Shown here piece by piece: positions 9,308-18,098 of a stretch of 64,000 nucleotides of DNA; the first letter of the stretch is position 1; each line of letters starts with the position of its first letter. This DNA is from Natronococcus sp. AD-5 (GTDB taxonomy: Archaea > Halobacteriota > Halobacteria > Halobacteriales > Natrialbaceae). Made by a program: the position numbers and the translations under genes. The notes beneath the pieces were generated by a model. It had not been told where the DNA came from, ran no database searches, and was given only the letters and a program-made list of their open reading frames with translations. Location: positions 2,480,001-2,544,000 of the forward strand of contig NZ_CP132294.1 in assembly GCF_030734285.1 (NCBI RefSeq), in the 5' to 3' direction.

Positions 9308-10675
9308 ATGGATAGGGACACGGCGGAACCCGACGCGGACGCGCTTCCGGGTCCGAACGCGGAACGGTGGGTGAACTTTCACCAGGCGCACTCGGCGCCC
9401 AGCGAGTACTCACACGAGTTCGTCTGGGACGTCACCCGCGAGGCGGACGGCCCGTTCGTCACCGACGTCGACGGGAACGTGCTGCTGGATTTCACCTGTC
9501 ACATCGGCGCGGCGCCGCTCGGCTACAACAACGAGAAGGTTCTCGGGAAGCTCCGCGAGTTCGACCTCGTCGAGCCGATGAAGATCGCCGGCCAGGACAT
9601 GTACTTCGGCGCCGGTCCGACTCCCGAGGAGTCCGCGCTTCCGGGCTCGAGTCACCTGATGGAGAAGCTCACCGAGGTCTCGAGCCAGTATGGGATGGAC
9701 ACGGTCTTCCTCTCGAACTCCGGCGCGGAGGCCGTCGAGAACGCCATGAAGATCGCACACGACCACCGAGCGCCCGCGAAGTACGGCGTCGCCTTCGCGG
9801 GGAGCTTCCACGGCCGGACGTTCGGCGCCCTCTCGATCACCAAATCGAAGGAGGTCTACACGCGCCACTACCCGCAGATAAGCGGGATCGAGACGGTCCC
9901 GTTCTGCGACGACCGCGGCTGCGACGGCACCGGCGACGCCTGCGACTGCGGGTTCTTCACCGGCGACGGATCGCAGCTGCGAAGCGCACTCGCACCCGAA
10001 GGCGGGCACATCAACCCCGACGAGATCGCGTTCCTCGTCCTCGAGCCGATCCAGGGCGTCGGCGGCTACCGCTTCCCCAGCGACGCGTTCGTGCGGGAGG
10101 TCGCGGCCGTCACCGACGAGTACGACATCCCGCTCGTGGTCGACGAGATCCAATCCGGCGTCGGCCGTACCGGCGAGATCTGGGCGTCGGATCACTACCC
10201 GATCGAACCCGACGTCATCGCCAGCGCGAAGGCGCTGCGCGTCGGCGCGACCATCTCCCGCTCAGAGATCTTCCCGAGCGAGAAGAACCGACTGGGTTCG
10301 ACGTTCGGCGGCGGCGACCTGCTCGGCTCGATGATGGGTGCGCTCACGCTCGAGGCCATCGAGGAGTACGACCTGCTCGCCAACGCCACCGAGCGCGGCG
10401 AGCAGGCGAAAGAGCTCCTGCGCGACGACGCGCCGGACCACGTCGTCGACGTCCGCGGCAAGGGCCTGATGCTCGCCGTCGAGTTCGACACCCCGGAGCG
10501 TCGGACTGCAGTGGTTCAAGAATCGTTGAAGCGCGGGCTGCTAACTCTCGGCTGCGGCAAGAAGACGATCCGACTGCTCCCGCCGCTGGACTCGAGCGAG
10601 CGCGAGATCGAACTCGGGATCGGGATCTTCTGCGACGCCATCGAGGCCGTCGGCGCGAGTCCGAAAGCCGCGTAA
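9308..10675 (+). CDS. Class III PLP aminotransferase, lysine/diamino acid type
   Basis: The 455-residue protein is a second class III aminotransferase, only distantly similar to the one at 1523-2905. It has LSNSGAEAVENAMKIAHDH, AGSFHGRTFGALSITKSK, VLEPIQGVGGYRFP, VVDEIQSGVGRTG and the PLP lysine K308 in ASAKALRVGATISRSE. A cysteine-bearing insertion CDDRGCDGTGDACDCGFFTG around residues 200-220 could hold a metal. The AKALRVGATISR block resembles lysine 6-aminotransferase relatives, so terminal amino groups of diamino acids are likely substrates. It follows the BCCT gene by 176 bases and has its own AT-rich promoter. A DoeD role is possible for this gene or for the one at 1523. Confidence 0.85.
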   Translation: MDRDTAEPDADALPGPNAERWVNFHQAHSAPSEYSHEFVWDVTREADGPFVTDVDGNVLLDFTCHIGAAPLGYNNEKVLGKLREFDLVEPMKIAGQDMYFGAGPTPEESALPGSSHLMEKLTEVSSQYGMDTVFLSNSGAEAVENAMKIAHDHRAPAKYGVAFAGSFHGRTFGALSITKSKEVYTRHYPQISGIETVPFCDDRGCDGTGDACDCGFFTGDGSQLRSALAPEGGHINPDEIAFLVLEPIQGVGGYRFPSDAFVREVAAVTDEYDIPLVVDEIQSGVGRTGEIWASDHYPIEPDVIASAKALRVGATISRSEIFPSEKNRLGSTFGGGDLLGSMMGALTLEAIEEYDLLANATERGEQAKELLRDDAPDHVVDVRGKGLMLAVEFDTPERRTAVVQESLKRGLLTLGCGKKTIRLLPPLDSSEREIELGIGIFCDAIEAVGASPKAA

Positions 10676-10797
10676 TCGGTTTCCGTATTCGATCCTCGAT
10701 TTTTACTTCGACAAACCTCCACGGAATGGTGCCGTCCGCGTGCGGTGGCGTGTGCTGGACCGCGATGAACGACGAGTGAATCGCGGGACGAAGCCGC

Positions 10798-10920
10798 GCG
10801 AGGGATGAGCGAATCGGTTGGGGAGGACGTGACAATCGCTAGTGGTCGTGATTTGCGAGTCGTGTGCTCTACGCTCTACTCGCCCTGACAACAGGGAATC
10901 TCCACACCCTCCCCAGCCGA
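10798..10920. repeat. Inverted pair of a haloarchaeal intergenic repeat
   Basis: CACACCCTCCCCAGCCGATT at 10903-10922 has an inverted relative at about 10812-10831 (complement CACGTCCTCCCCAACCGATT), 17 of 20 bases alike. The inverted copy continues into GCTCATCCCTCGC on the complement. A third member is at 56083-56101. I recall this sequence as frequent between haloarchaeal genes, often near IS elements, but no transposase is present here. Confidence 0.5.
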
Positions 10921-10986
10921 TTTGTTCGCTCGCTTCGCGTCTTCCAAGCCTTCGTTCACTTCGTTCACGAAGACCTCGCGATAGTC

Positions 10987-11009
10987 GAACCGCGACTCCG
11001 TCGCGGTTC
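10987..11009 (-). terminator. Hairpin downstream of the threonine dehydratase gene
   Basis: GAACCGCGAC and GTCGCGGTTC form a perfect 10-bp stem with a 3-base loop, 26 bases past the stop of the minus-strand dehydratase gene. It may end that transcript, or be part of the repeat tract that fills 10700-11034. Confidence 0.4.
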
Positions 11010-11034
11010 AGCGCGCCAGCAGGCCTCGGGGTGA

Positions 11035-12273
11035 CTAATCAAGCGAGTGCTCGACGGCGGAAACGCCCTCGAGCCCCGACAGCGCCTCGAGCACCCGAAT
11101 CAGGTGCTCGGGGCCGCTTCCCTCGAGCCCGATCGTCACCGGAACCCGATTCGGGTGATCGACGTTGCTCCGACGGGCGCGCTCGAGGACGTCCAGTTCC
11201 GCACCCTCCGATTCGACCGTCTCGACCACGTCGCCGACCGTCGTCGGCCAGCCCGCGACGGCCAGCCTGGCCTCGACGTAGCGCTCGAGTTGGTGCAGTC
11301 CGGTTCGGGTCAGTTCGGCGTGCTCGGTCAGGTTCACGTTGCCCCCCGAAACGACGATCGCGACGTGTTCGCCCTCGAGATCGAGGTCCGTTTCCGAGGA
11401 AACGGCGGCGGCGAGCGGCGCCGCGCCGGCGCTCTCGGCGACGGTCTTCGCGCGCTCGGCCAGCAGGGTGACCGCGGTGGCGAGTTCGCGGTCGCTGACG
11501 CCGACCACGTCGTCGACGACCTCGCGGGCGTTCGCGAAGGTGGTCTCGAGCATCCGGGTGTCGGCGATCCCCTCCGCGACGGTGTCGACGTCGGCGAGTT
11601 CGTGGATCTCGTCGCGCTCGAGCGACGGTTTGGCGTGGAGCGCGCCCTCCGGCTGCACGCCGACGACGCGAACGTCCGGCTCCACAGCCTTCAGCGCGGT
11701 CCCGATCCCCGAGATCAGCCCGCCGCCGCCGATGGCGACCAGCACGGTGTCGATCTCGGGGTACTGCTCGAGCAACTCGAGACCGATCGTCCCCTGCCCG
11801 GCGATGATCGCCGGATCGTCGAAGGGGTGGACGAACGTCTCGCCGGTCTCGTCGGCGCGCTCGAGGGCGTACTCGTAGGACCGTTCGTAGATGTCGCCCT
11901 CGACGATGACCTCGGCGCCGTAGCCGCGGGTGGCCTCGACCTTCGCGGCGGGCGTCACCTCGGGGACGACGATGCTGGTGTCGATGTCCAGTAGGTCACC
12001 CGCTAGCGCGACGCCCTGGGCGTGGTTGCCCGCGCTCGAGGCGATGACCCCCGATTCCCGCTCCTCGGCCGAGAGCTGCGCCATCGTGTTGTACGCCCCG
12101 CGGATCTTGAACGAGCCCGTCCGCTGGACGTTCTCGAGTTTGAGCCCGACCGAGGCCGCGCCGCTCAGCTCGGCGAACGTTCGAGAGGTGTCGAGCGGCG
12201 TCCGGTGAACCACGCCGCCGATGCGATCCCGGGCCGCCTCGACGTCCTCGAGGGAGACGACGTCCCCGGTCAC
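11035..12273 (-). CDS. Threonine ammonia-lyase (PLP fold type II) with ACT domain
   Basis: The 412-residue protein is a serine/threonine dehydratase. The PLP lysine is K56 in GSFKIRGA, preceded by KLENVQRT; SSAGNHAQGVA and the phosphate-cradle VLVAIGGGGLISG follow. Residues ~335-412 form an ACT-like domain (VPVTIGLEGSGPEHLIRVLE). It would deaminate threonine to 2-oxobutyrate, or a related 3-hydroxy amino acid. The GTG start at 12273 overlaps the TGA of the upstream M20 gene by four bases (GTGA), implying translational coupling. In bacterial hydroxyectoine clusters a dehydratase of this fold, EutB, acts with EutC; this copy could fill that place, though it looks like a normal IlvA/TdcB. Confidence 0.88.
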   Translation of the reverse strand: MTGDVVSLEDVEAARDRIGGVVHRTPLDTSRTFAELSGAASVGLKLENVQRTGSFKIRGAYNTMAQLSAEERESGVIASSAGNHAQGVALAGDLLDIDTSIVVPEVTPAAKVEATRGYGAEVIVEGDIYERSYEYALERADETGETFVHPFDDPAIIAGQGTIGLELLEQYPEIDTVLVAIGGGGLISGIGTALKAVEPDVRVVGVQPEGALHAKPSLERDEIHELADVDTVAEGIADTRMLETTFANAREVVDDVVGVSDRELATAVTLLAERAKTVAESAGAAPLAAAVSSETDLDLEGEHVAIVVSGGNVNLTEHAELTRTGLHQLERYVEARLAVAGWPTTVGDVVETVESEGAELDVLERARRSNVDHPNRVPVTIGLEGSGPEHLIRVLEALSGLEGVSAVEHSLD

Positions 12274-13631
12274 CGTTCTCCCTCCGGCGCCGAGGCTCGC
12301 CGCGACTCCCGCCGCTCGAGCGCGCGTATCGCGTCGACGAGCACCGAGACGCCGTGCTCGAGGCTCTCCTCGTCGACGTCGAACGTCGGCGTGTGGTGGC
12401 TGGTGGGGTGGTCGGTGCCGACGATCAGGTACGCGGCCAGGCCGCCCGACCGCTGGACGCGCTGCATCAGGAACGTCGCGTCCTCGCTCGCGCCGAACTC
12501 GGCGGTCGGTACCACCTCGTCGATCCCCGGGACCTCGCTCGCCACGCTCGCGATCACCTCGACGAGTTCCGGGTCGCTGTCGGCCCGCGGCGACTCGCTG
12601 ACCACGTCCACGTCGGCCCGGCAGCCGTGCATCTCGGCGGCCGACCGCACGACGCGCTCGAGGCGAGACTTCGCGTATTCCATCAGTTCGGTCGTCTCGC
12701 CGCGGGCCTCGGCCTCCATGTGCGCGCGTTCGGCGATGATATTGCTCGCGCTGCCGGCTTCGGCCCTCCCGACGTTCACCCGGGTCATCCCGTCGCTGTG
12801 ACGCGGGATCCCGTAGACGTTCTCGATCGCCGTTCCCATGGCGTGTACGGCGTTGTCGCCCTCCTGCGGCGCCTTCCCCGCGTGAGCCGAGGTTCCCTCG
12901 ATCGTCACGTCGACGTGGCACATCGCGAGGGGTTTCTCGATCCCGGCGACGACCTCGCCCGTCGGATGGTCCAGGCCGACGTGGACCGCGAGCAGGTAGT
13001 CCAGATCGTCGACGAAGCGGCTCTTGGCCATCGGACAGCCGCCGCCGCTGACCTCCTCCGCGGGCTGGAAGAAGACGACCAGCCGGCCCGCGAAGTCACC
13101 GTCGGAATGGAGTTCCGACGAGGATCGCGATCCGGCGGATCGCTCACCGCTCTCCGCGATCGCCTCGAGAACGGCGAGCCCCCACGTCATGTGCGCGTCG
13201 TGCCCGCAGGCGTGCATCGTCCCCTCGATCTCCGAGCGGAAGCCCTCGGCGGCCGGCGCGTGGTCGTCGCCGGTCGCCTCCTCGACGTACAGTCCGTCGA
13301 TGTCGACCCGCAGGCCGATCGTCGGCCCCTCTCCGCGGTCGAGAACGGCGACCGCGCCCGTGCTGCCGCCCGCCATTCGCTCGAGCAGTTCCTCGTCGGC
13401 GCCGCGCTCGCGAGCCCGCTCGAGCCAGGGTTCGATCTCGTTCTCCCCGGGGACGGCCATCCTGTCGGCCGGATCGTAGGCGTCCGGGCCGATCGCCAGT
13501 TCGTCGACGCCGATCGCTCGAATCTCCTCGACCAGTCGGTGCGTGGTGTAAAACTCCCGCCACGCGGGCTCCGGGTGGCGGTGGAGGTCCCGTCGAACGG
13601 CGGAGAGCCGGTTCCGGATCGGTTCGCTCAT
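12270..13631 (-). CDS. Second M20 family amidohydrolase
   Basis: The 453-residue protein is a paralogue of the amidohydrolase at 4660-5940. The two align through LSAVRRDLHRHPEPAWREF, the charged segment AVPGENEIEPWLERARERG, LRVDIDGLYVEE, HACGHDAHMTWG, FFQPAEEVSGGG, GTSAHAGKAPQEGDNAVHAM and TDHPTSHHTPTFDVDEESLE. A hydrophilic insertion GERSAGSRSSSELHSDG just before the QPAEE strand is absent from the other copy. Metal ligands and the catalytic glutamate are intact. It heads a two-gene operon with the dehydratase. The start at 13631 is the first ATG before the conserved N-terminus. Substrate is unproven; N-acyl amino acid hydrolysis is expected. Confidence 0.85.
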   Translation of the reverse strand: MSEPIRNRLSAVRRDLHRHPEPAWREFYTTHRLVEEIRAIGVDELAIGPDAYDPADRMAVPGENEIEPWLERARERGADEELLERMAGGSTGAVAVLDRGEGPTIGLRVDIDGLYVEEATGDDHAPAAEGFRSEIEGTMHACGHDAHMTWGLAVLEAIAESGERSAGSRSSSELHSDGDFAGRLVVFFQPAEEVSGGGCPMAKSRFVDDLDYLLAVHVGLDHPTGEVVAGIEKPLAMCHVDVTIEGTSAHAGKAPQEGDNAVHAMGTAIENVYGIPRHSDGMTRVNVGRAEAGSASNIIAERAHMEAEARGETTELMEYAKSRLERVVRSAAEMHGCRADVDVVSESPRADSDPELVEVIASVASEVPGIDEVVPTAEFGASEDATFLMQRVQRSGGLAAYLIVGTDHPTSHHTPTFDVDEESLEHGVSVLVDAIRALERRESRRASAPEGER

Positions 13632-13659
13632 GCGAGTCGATGACGCGCCCCACCGACTT

Positions 13660-13673
13660 AATTGTACACAATT
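13660..13673. promoter_or_regulatory. Inverted repeat operator candidate between divergent genes
   Basis: AATTGT-AC-ACAATT is an exact 6-bp-arm inverted repeat in the 113-base region between the M20/dehydratase operon and the 2-hydroxyacid dehydrogenase. It resembles the TGTATACAATT site upstream of the ectoine hydrolase gene. Position between divergent promoters suits a regulator site. Confidence 0.45.
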
Positions 13674-13744
13674 GTCGTTAACGTCGGATACACAAAAAGG
13701 ATAAGATAGTTGGTGACAATCGTACGCCAACGCATCGCGCTACC

Positions 13745-14713
13745 ATGAGCAAGCCAGACGTCGTCGTCCTCCGCGAGGGGACGGAAGGGCTGTCGATGGA
13801 ATCGTACGCCGAAACGCTGCGCGATCGCCTCCCCGAGGCGACCGTCGAACTCGCCAGAACGCCCAGGGAGGAGCGAGAGCTCGTCCCGCAGGCGCGGATC
13901 GTGACGGGCATCACGATCGAGGAGGACCTGCTCGAGGACGCCGACCGCCTCGAGCTGTTCGCTTGTACCTTCGCCGGCACCGAACACCTCCCGATGGACG
14001 CGCTCGCCGAGCACGGCGTCGTCGTGACGAACGCGGGCGGCATTCACGCCCCCGGCATCGCCGAGCAGGCGATCGGAAACATACTGGTCTTCGCGCGGCG
14101 GCTCCACGAGGGGTGGCGCCGGAAGCGGAACAACGAGTGGCGACACTTCCAGTCCCGCGAGCTGACCGGCAGCACCGTCACGGTCGTCGGCCTCGGCTCG
14201 ATCGGTCAGGAGGTCGTCAAGCGCCTCGAGGGATTCGAGGTCGAGACCGTCGGCGTCCGGTACACCCCCTCGAAGGGCGGCCCGACCGACGAGGTCGTCG
14301 GCTTCGACGAGGACGCGATCCACGACGCCTTCGCCCGCAGCGAGTACGTCGTGCTCGCGTGCCCGCTGAACGATCTGACGCGCGGGCTCGTCGGCGAGGA
14401 CGAGCTCGCCACGCTCCCGCCGAGCGCCGTGGTCGTCAACGCGGCCCGCGGCGGCATCGTCGACACCGACGCGCTCGTCGCGGCGCTGCAGTCGAACAAG
14501 ATCCGCGGGGCCGCCCTCGACGTCACCGATCCCGAACCGCTCCCCGCCGACCACCCGCTGTGGGACCTCGAGAACTGCCTCATCACGCCCCACACCGGCG
14601 GTCACACCCCGAAACACTGGAATCGGCTGGCCGACGTCGTCGCGACCAACGTCGATGCGCTCGAGGACGGCCGCGGGTTCGAGAACGCCGTCTTCCGGCC
14701 CGACTCGAGCTGA
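13745..14713 (+). CDS. D-isomer specific 2-hydroxyacid dehydrogenase
   Basis: The 322-residue protein belongs to the NAD(P)-dependent D-2-hydroxyacid dehydrogenase family. The Rossmann motif VVGLGSIGQEVVKRL is near residue 145. The catalytic Arg lies in NAARGGIVDTDAL, the Glu in the DVTDPEPLPADHPLW block, and the His in TPHTGGHTP. It interconverts a 2-oxoacid and a D-2-hydroxyacid (candidates are glyoxylate, hydroxypyruvate or a 2-oxoacid produced by the dehydratase). Seven bases after its stop begins a large FAD/Fe-S oxidase, so both probably act on the same D-hydroxyacid. The ATG at 13745 follows a compact divergent promoter. Confidence 0.9.
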   Translation: MSKPDVVVLREGTEGLSMESYAETLRDRLPEATVELARTPREERELVPQARIVTGITIEEDLLEDADRLELFACTFAGTEHLPMDALAEHGVVVTNAGGIHAPGIAEQAIGNILVFARRLHEGWRRKRNNEWRHFQSRELTGSTVTVVGLGSIGQEVVKRLEGFEVETVGVRYTPSKGGPTDEVVGFDEDAIHDAFARSEYVVLACPLNDLTRGLVGEDELATLPPSAVVVNAARGGIVDTDALVAALQSNKIRGAALDVTDPEPLPADHPLWDLENCLITPHTGGHTPKHWNRLADVVATNVDALEDGRGFENAVFRPDSS

Positions 14714-14720
14714 GCCCACG

Positions 14721-17700
14721 ATGGCCGGCGAACACCCGCGTTCCACGACCGACCACGGCGATCGGACGACGACCGACCACAGCGACCGGACCGAGACGCC
14801 GGATGCGACCGCCCTCGGGCCGCCGTCGGATCCGCAAGCGGGCGACCCCGTCGCGGACCCGCGGGCGAACTACGACTACGTCGGCGGCGACGTCGATCGT
14901 CCCGCGCTCGTCGCGGCCCTGCAGGAGCGAATCGACGGCGAGGTTCGGTTCGACGAGTACAGCCGGCGGCTGTACGCAACGGACGCGAGCGCCTACGAGA
15001 TGACGCCGATCGGGGTCGTCCTGCCGCGCTCGACCGAGGACGTGGCGAGCGTCGTCGCGTACTGCGCCGACGAGGGCATCCCGGTCCTCCCGCGGGGCGG
15101 GGGGACGAGTCTCGCCGGCCAGGCGGTCAACGAGGCCGTCGTCCTCGATTTCACGGCGCACATGGGCGAGGTGGTCGCGATCGATCCCGAGGAGCGACGG
15201 GCGACCGTCCAGGCGGGCGCGGTTCTCGCCGACCTCAACGACGCGCTCGCGCCCCACGACCTGAAGTTCGCGCCCGACCCCGCTGCGGGGAATCGGAGCA
15301 CGGTCGGCGGCGCCGTCGGCAACAACTCGACCGGCGCCCACTCGCTGCAGTACGGCAAGACCGACGCCTACGTCGAGGCCTGCGAGGTCGTCCTCGCCGA
15401 CGGCTCGGTCGAGCGCTTCGGCGAGCTGACGGTCGCCGAACTGCGAGAGCGGGCCGATCCGGACGGGAACCTGCTCGAGCGCATCCACGAGGCCCTGCGC
15501 CGCGTCGTCGACGAGGAAGCCGACGCGATCCGGGACGCGTTTCCGCAACTGAAGCGCAACGTCTCCGGCTACAACCTCGATCGGCTCGTCGCGGAGGCCT
15601 ACGGCGAACCCGACGCGTTCGACGAGGACGACGACGGCGCGGTGACGATCGACGGCGAACCCGACTCCGACGCGACGATCAACCTCGCTCGCGTCTTCGC
15701 CGGCAGCGAGGGGACCCTCGGCGTGATCACGCGGGCGGTCGTCTCGCTCGAGCCGGTCCCCGAAACGACGGCCGTCGCCCTGCTGACCTACCGCGACCTG
15801 CTCGAGGCGATGGCCGACGTCGACACCGTCGTCCGGAACCACGACCCGGCGGCGATCGAAGCGATCGACAACGTGCTGATCGATCTCGCCGAGCGAACCG
15901 AGGAGTTCGCCGACGTCGCCGAACGACTCCCCGCGGGGACCGAGACGGCGCTGCTCGTGGAGTTCTACGCCGACGGCGAGGACGACGGTCGCGAGCAGGT
16001 CGCGGACCTGCTGGCCGATCGGTTGCCCGACGCCGACGTCCCGGATCCGACTGCGGAGGACGCCGACGCGGACGACGAGGGCAACGTGACCGCCTCCGAG
16101 AACCCCGTCCGCGCCTTCGACGCCCTCGAGGCCCACGATCCGGAGGGGCGGGCCGAACTCTGGAAGCTTCGCAAGAGCGCGGCGCCGATCCTCCTTTCTC
16201 GAACGTCCGACGCCAAACACATCTCCTTCATCGAGGACACGGCCGTCCCGACCGAGAACCTCGCGGACTACGTCGCGGACTTCCAGGACGTGCTCGAGAT
16301 GCACGACACGTTCGCGAGCTTCTACGCCCACGCCGGCCCCGGCTGCATGCACATGCGCCCGCTGGTCGACACCAAGAGCGAGGCCGGCCTCGAGGAGTTC
16401 GAGGCCGTCTCCGATGCGGTGACGGACCTCGTCGTCGAGTACGGCGGCTCGGTCTCCGGCGAGCACGGCGACGGCCGCGCGCGCACCCAGTGGAACCGCA
16501 AGCTCTACGGCGACGACGTCTGGGAGCTCTTTCGGGAGCTGAAGACGGCGTTCGATCCCGACTGGCTGCTCAACCCGGGCAACGTCTGCGGCGACCACGA
16601 CATGACGGCTAACCTGCGGTTCGACCCCGACTACGAGTTCGCGGCCGGCTTCGACCCCGCCCTGAACTGGGACAACGACAACGGCTTCCAGGGGATGGTC
16701 GAACTCTGTCACGGCTGCGGCGGCTGTCGGGGCGACCAGGAGACGACCGGCGGCGTGATGTGTCCGACCTACCGCGCAGCGGAGGAGGAGAGTCTGAGCA
16801 CCCGGGGACGGGCGAACATGCTCCGGAGCGCGATGAACGGCGATCTCGACGTCGACGCCACCGATACGGAGTTCCTCGCCGAGATCACGGACCTCTGTAT
16901 CGGCTGCAAGGGCTGCGCCCGGGACTGCCCGAGCGAGGTCGACATGGCCAAACTTAAAGCCGAAGTCGAACACGCTGCCCACCGGGAACACGGTGCGAAC
17001 CTCCGCGATCGACTGTTCGCGAACGTCGACCGGCTGAACGCCGTCGGCTCCGCGCTGGCGCCGCTCTCGAACTGGGCGACGAGGCTTCCCGGATCCGGGC
17101 TCGTCGCCGAGAACGTCCTCGGAATCGCTCGCGAGCGCGACCTCCCGACGTTCGCCGGCGAGAGTCTCGAGGACTGGTTCGAAACGCGCGGCTCTCGCGT
17201 TCCGCTCGAGGAGGCCGACCGGAAGGTGTTGCTCTTCCCGGACGCGTACACGAACTACAACCATCCGAGAGCCGGGAAAGCGACCGTCCAGGTCCTCGAG
17301 ACGGCGGGCGTCCACGTCCGGATTCCGGACGGCGTGACCTCGACCGGTCGACCGGCCCACTCCAAGGGTTTCCTCGACACCTCGCGGGAGCGAGCCCGGA
17401 CGAACGTCGACGTCCTCGCACCATTCGTCGAGGACGGCTGGGAGGTCGTCCTGGTCGAGCCCTCGGACGCGGTGATGCTCCAGTCGGATTACCTGGATCT
17501 GCTCTCCGGACCCGACGTCGAACAGGTCGCGGCGAACGCATACGGCGTCATGGAGTACGTAGAGCGGTTCGACCTGGCCGCCGGCCTCCCCGCCGCCGAC
17601 CCCGGGGAGCGGCTGACCTACCACGGCCACTGCCACCAGAAGGCGACGAAGAAGGACGGCCACGCCGCCGCCGTCCTGCGGACGGTCGGCTACGAGGTCG

Positions 17701-17942
17701 ACGCGCTCGATTCGGGCTGTTGCGGCATGGCCGGCTCGTTCGGCTACGAGGCCGAGCACTACTCGCTCAGCCGGAAGATCGGCGAGATCCTCGTCGATCA
17801 GGTCGAGGAAAGCGACGGCGAGACGGTCGTCGCCCCCGGCGCGTCCTGTCGGAGCCAGCTTTCGGGGTACGACGGCCGCGAGGAGCCGCCGCATCCGATC
17901 GAGAAGGTATCGGACGCGCTCTCGAGCGACGAGAGTCGCTGA
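14721..17942 (+). CDS. Fused FAD-linked D-hydroxyacid oxidase and Fe-S/CCG protein (D-lactate dehydrogenase type)
   Basis: This 1073-residue protein joins two units. The first is a GlcD-like flavoprotein, with an FAD_binding_4 domain (VLPRSTEDVASVVAYC, PRGGGTSLAGQAV, TVGGAVGNNSTGA) and an FAD-oxidase C domain ending in SGEHGDGRARTQW. The second is a GlpC/GlcF-like part with two cysteine clusters, CHGCGGCRGDQ and CIGCKGCARDCPSEVDM, then CCG motifs GHCHQKATKKDG and CCGMAGSFGYE. Such fusions oxidise D-lactate or similar D-2-hydroxyacids and feed electrons to the membrane quinone pool. The N-terminal ~50 residues are low-complexity and rich in T, D and H. It is co-transcribed with the D-hydroxyacid dehydrogenase. 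Confidence 0.9.
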   Translation: MAGEHPRSTTDHGDRTTTDHSDRTETPDATALGPPSDPQAGDPVADPRANYDYVGGDVDRPALVAALQERIDGEVRFDEYSRRLYATDASAYEMTPIGVVLPRSTEDVASVVAYCADEGIPVLPRGGGTSLAGQAVNEAVVLDFTAHMGEVVAIDPEERRATVQAGAVLADLNDALAPHDLKFAPDPAAGNRSTVGGAVGNNSTGAHSLQYGKTDAYVEACEVVLADGSVERFGELTVAELRERADPDGNLLERIHEALRRVVDEEADAIRDAFPQLKRNVSGYNLDRLVAEAYGEPDAFDEDDDGAVTIDGEPDSDATINLARVFAGSEGTLGVITRAVVSLEPVPETTAVALLTYRDLLEAMADVDTVVRNHDPAAIEAIDNVLIDLAERTEEFADVAERLPAGTETALLVEFYADGEDDGREQVADLLADRLPDADVPDPTAEDADADDEGNVTASENPVRAFDALEAHDPEGRAELWKLRKSAAPILLSRTSDAKHISFIEDTAVPTENLADYVADFQDVLEMHDTFASFYAHAGPGCMHMRPLVDTKSEAGLEEFEAVSDAVTDLVVEYGGSVSGEHGDGRARTQWNRKLYGDDVWELFRELKTAFDPDWLLNPGNVCGDHDMTANLRFDPDYEFAAGFDPALNWDNDNGFQGMVELCHGCGGCRGDQETTGGVMCPTYRAAEEESLSTRGRANMLRSAMNGDLDVDATDTEFLAEITDLCIGCKGCARDCPSEVDMAKLKAEVEHAAHREHGANLRDRLFANVDRLNAVGSALAPLSNWATRLPGSGLVAENVLGIARERDLPTFAGESLEDWFETRGSRVPLEEADRKVLLFPDAYTNYNHPRAGKATVQVLETAGVHVRIPDGVTSTGRPAHSKGFLDTSRERARTNVDVLAPFVEDGWEVVLVEPSDAVMLQSDYLDLLSGPDVEQVAANAYGVMEYVERFDLAAGLPAADPGERLTYHGHCHQKATKKDGHAAAVLRTVGYEVDALDSGCCGMAGSFGYEAEHYSLSRKIGEILVDQVEESDGETVVAPGASCRSQLSGYDGREEPPHPIEKVSDALSSDESR

Positions 17943-18098
17943 ACGCTGGTGCGGGCTCGTTCGTGACGTCGGTCGTTTTCCGTCGACCACCCTTTCCGCA
18001 CCATCCCGCTCGATCGAACGCGACGCTGGCACGCGGTGGCCTCATCATCCTGTACCGACCTGTGAACCTTCTTTAGAGCTCGCGTGTAACGCTGCCGC

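Noticed and set aside
13745-17942. Glycolate oxidase operon as the main interpretation of the island
   Set aside because: Only these two genes fit; the surrounding transporter, amidohydrolases, aminotransferases and ectoine hydrolase point to nitrogenous solute catabolism instead.
14583-18032. Very long open frame antisense to the FAD/Fe-S oxidase
   Set aside because: It is a GC-skew shadow of the real gene: no domain motifs, arginine- and valine-rich, and the opposite strand has unmistakable FAD and cysteine motifs.
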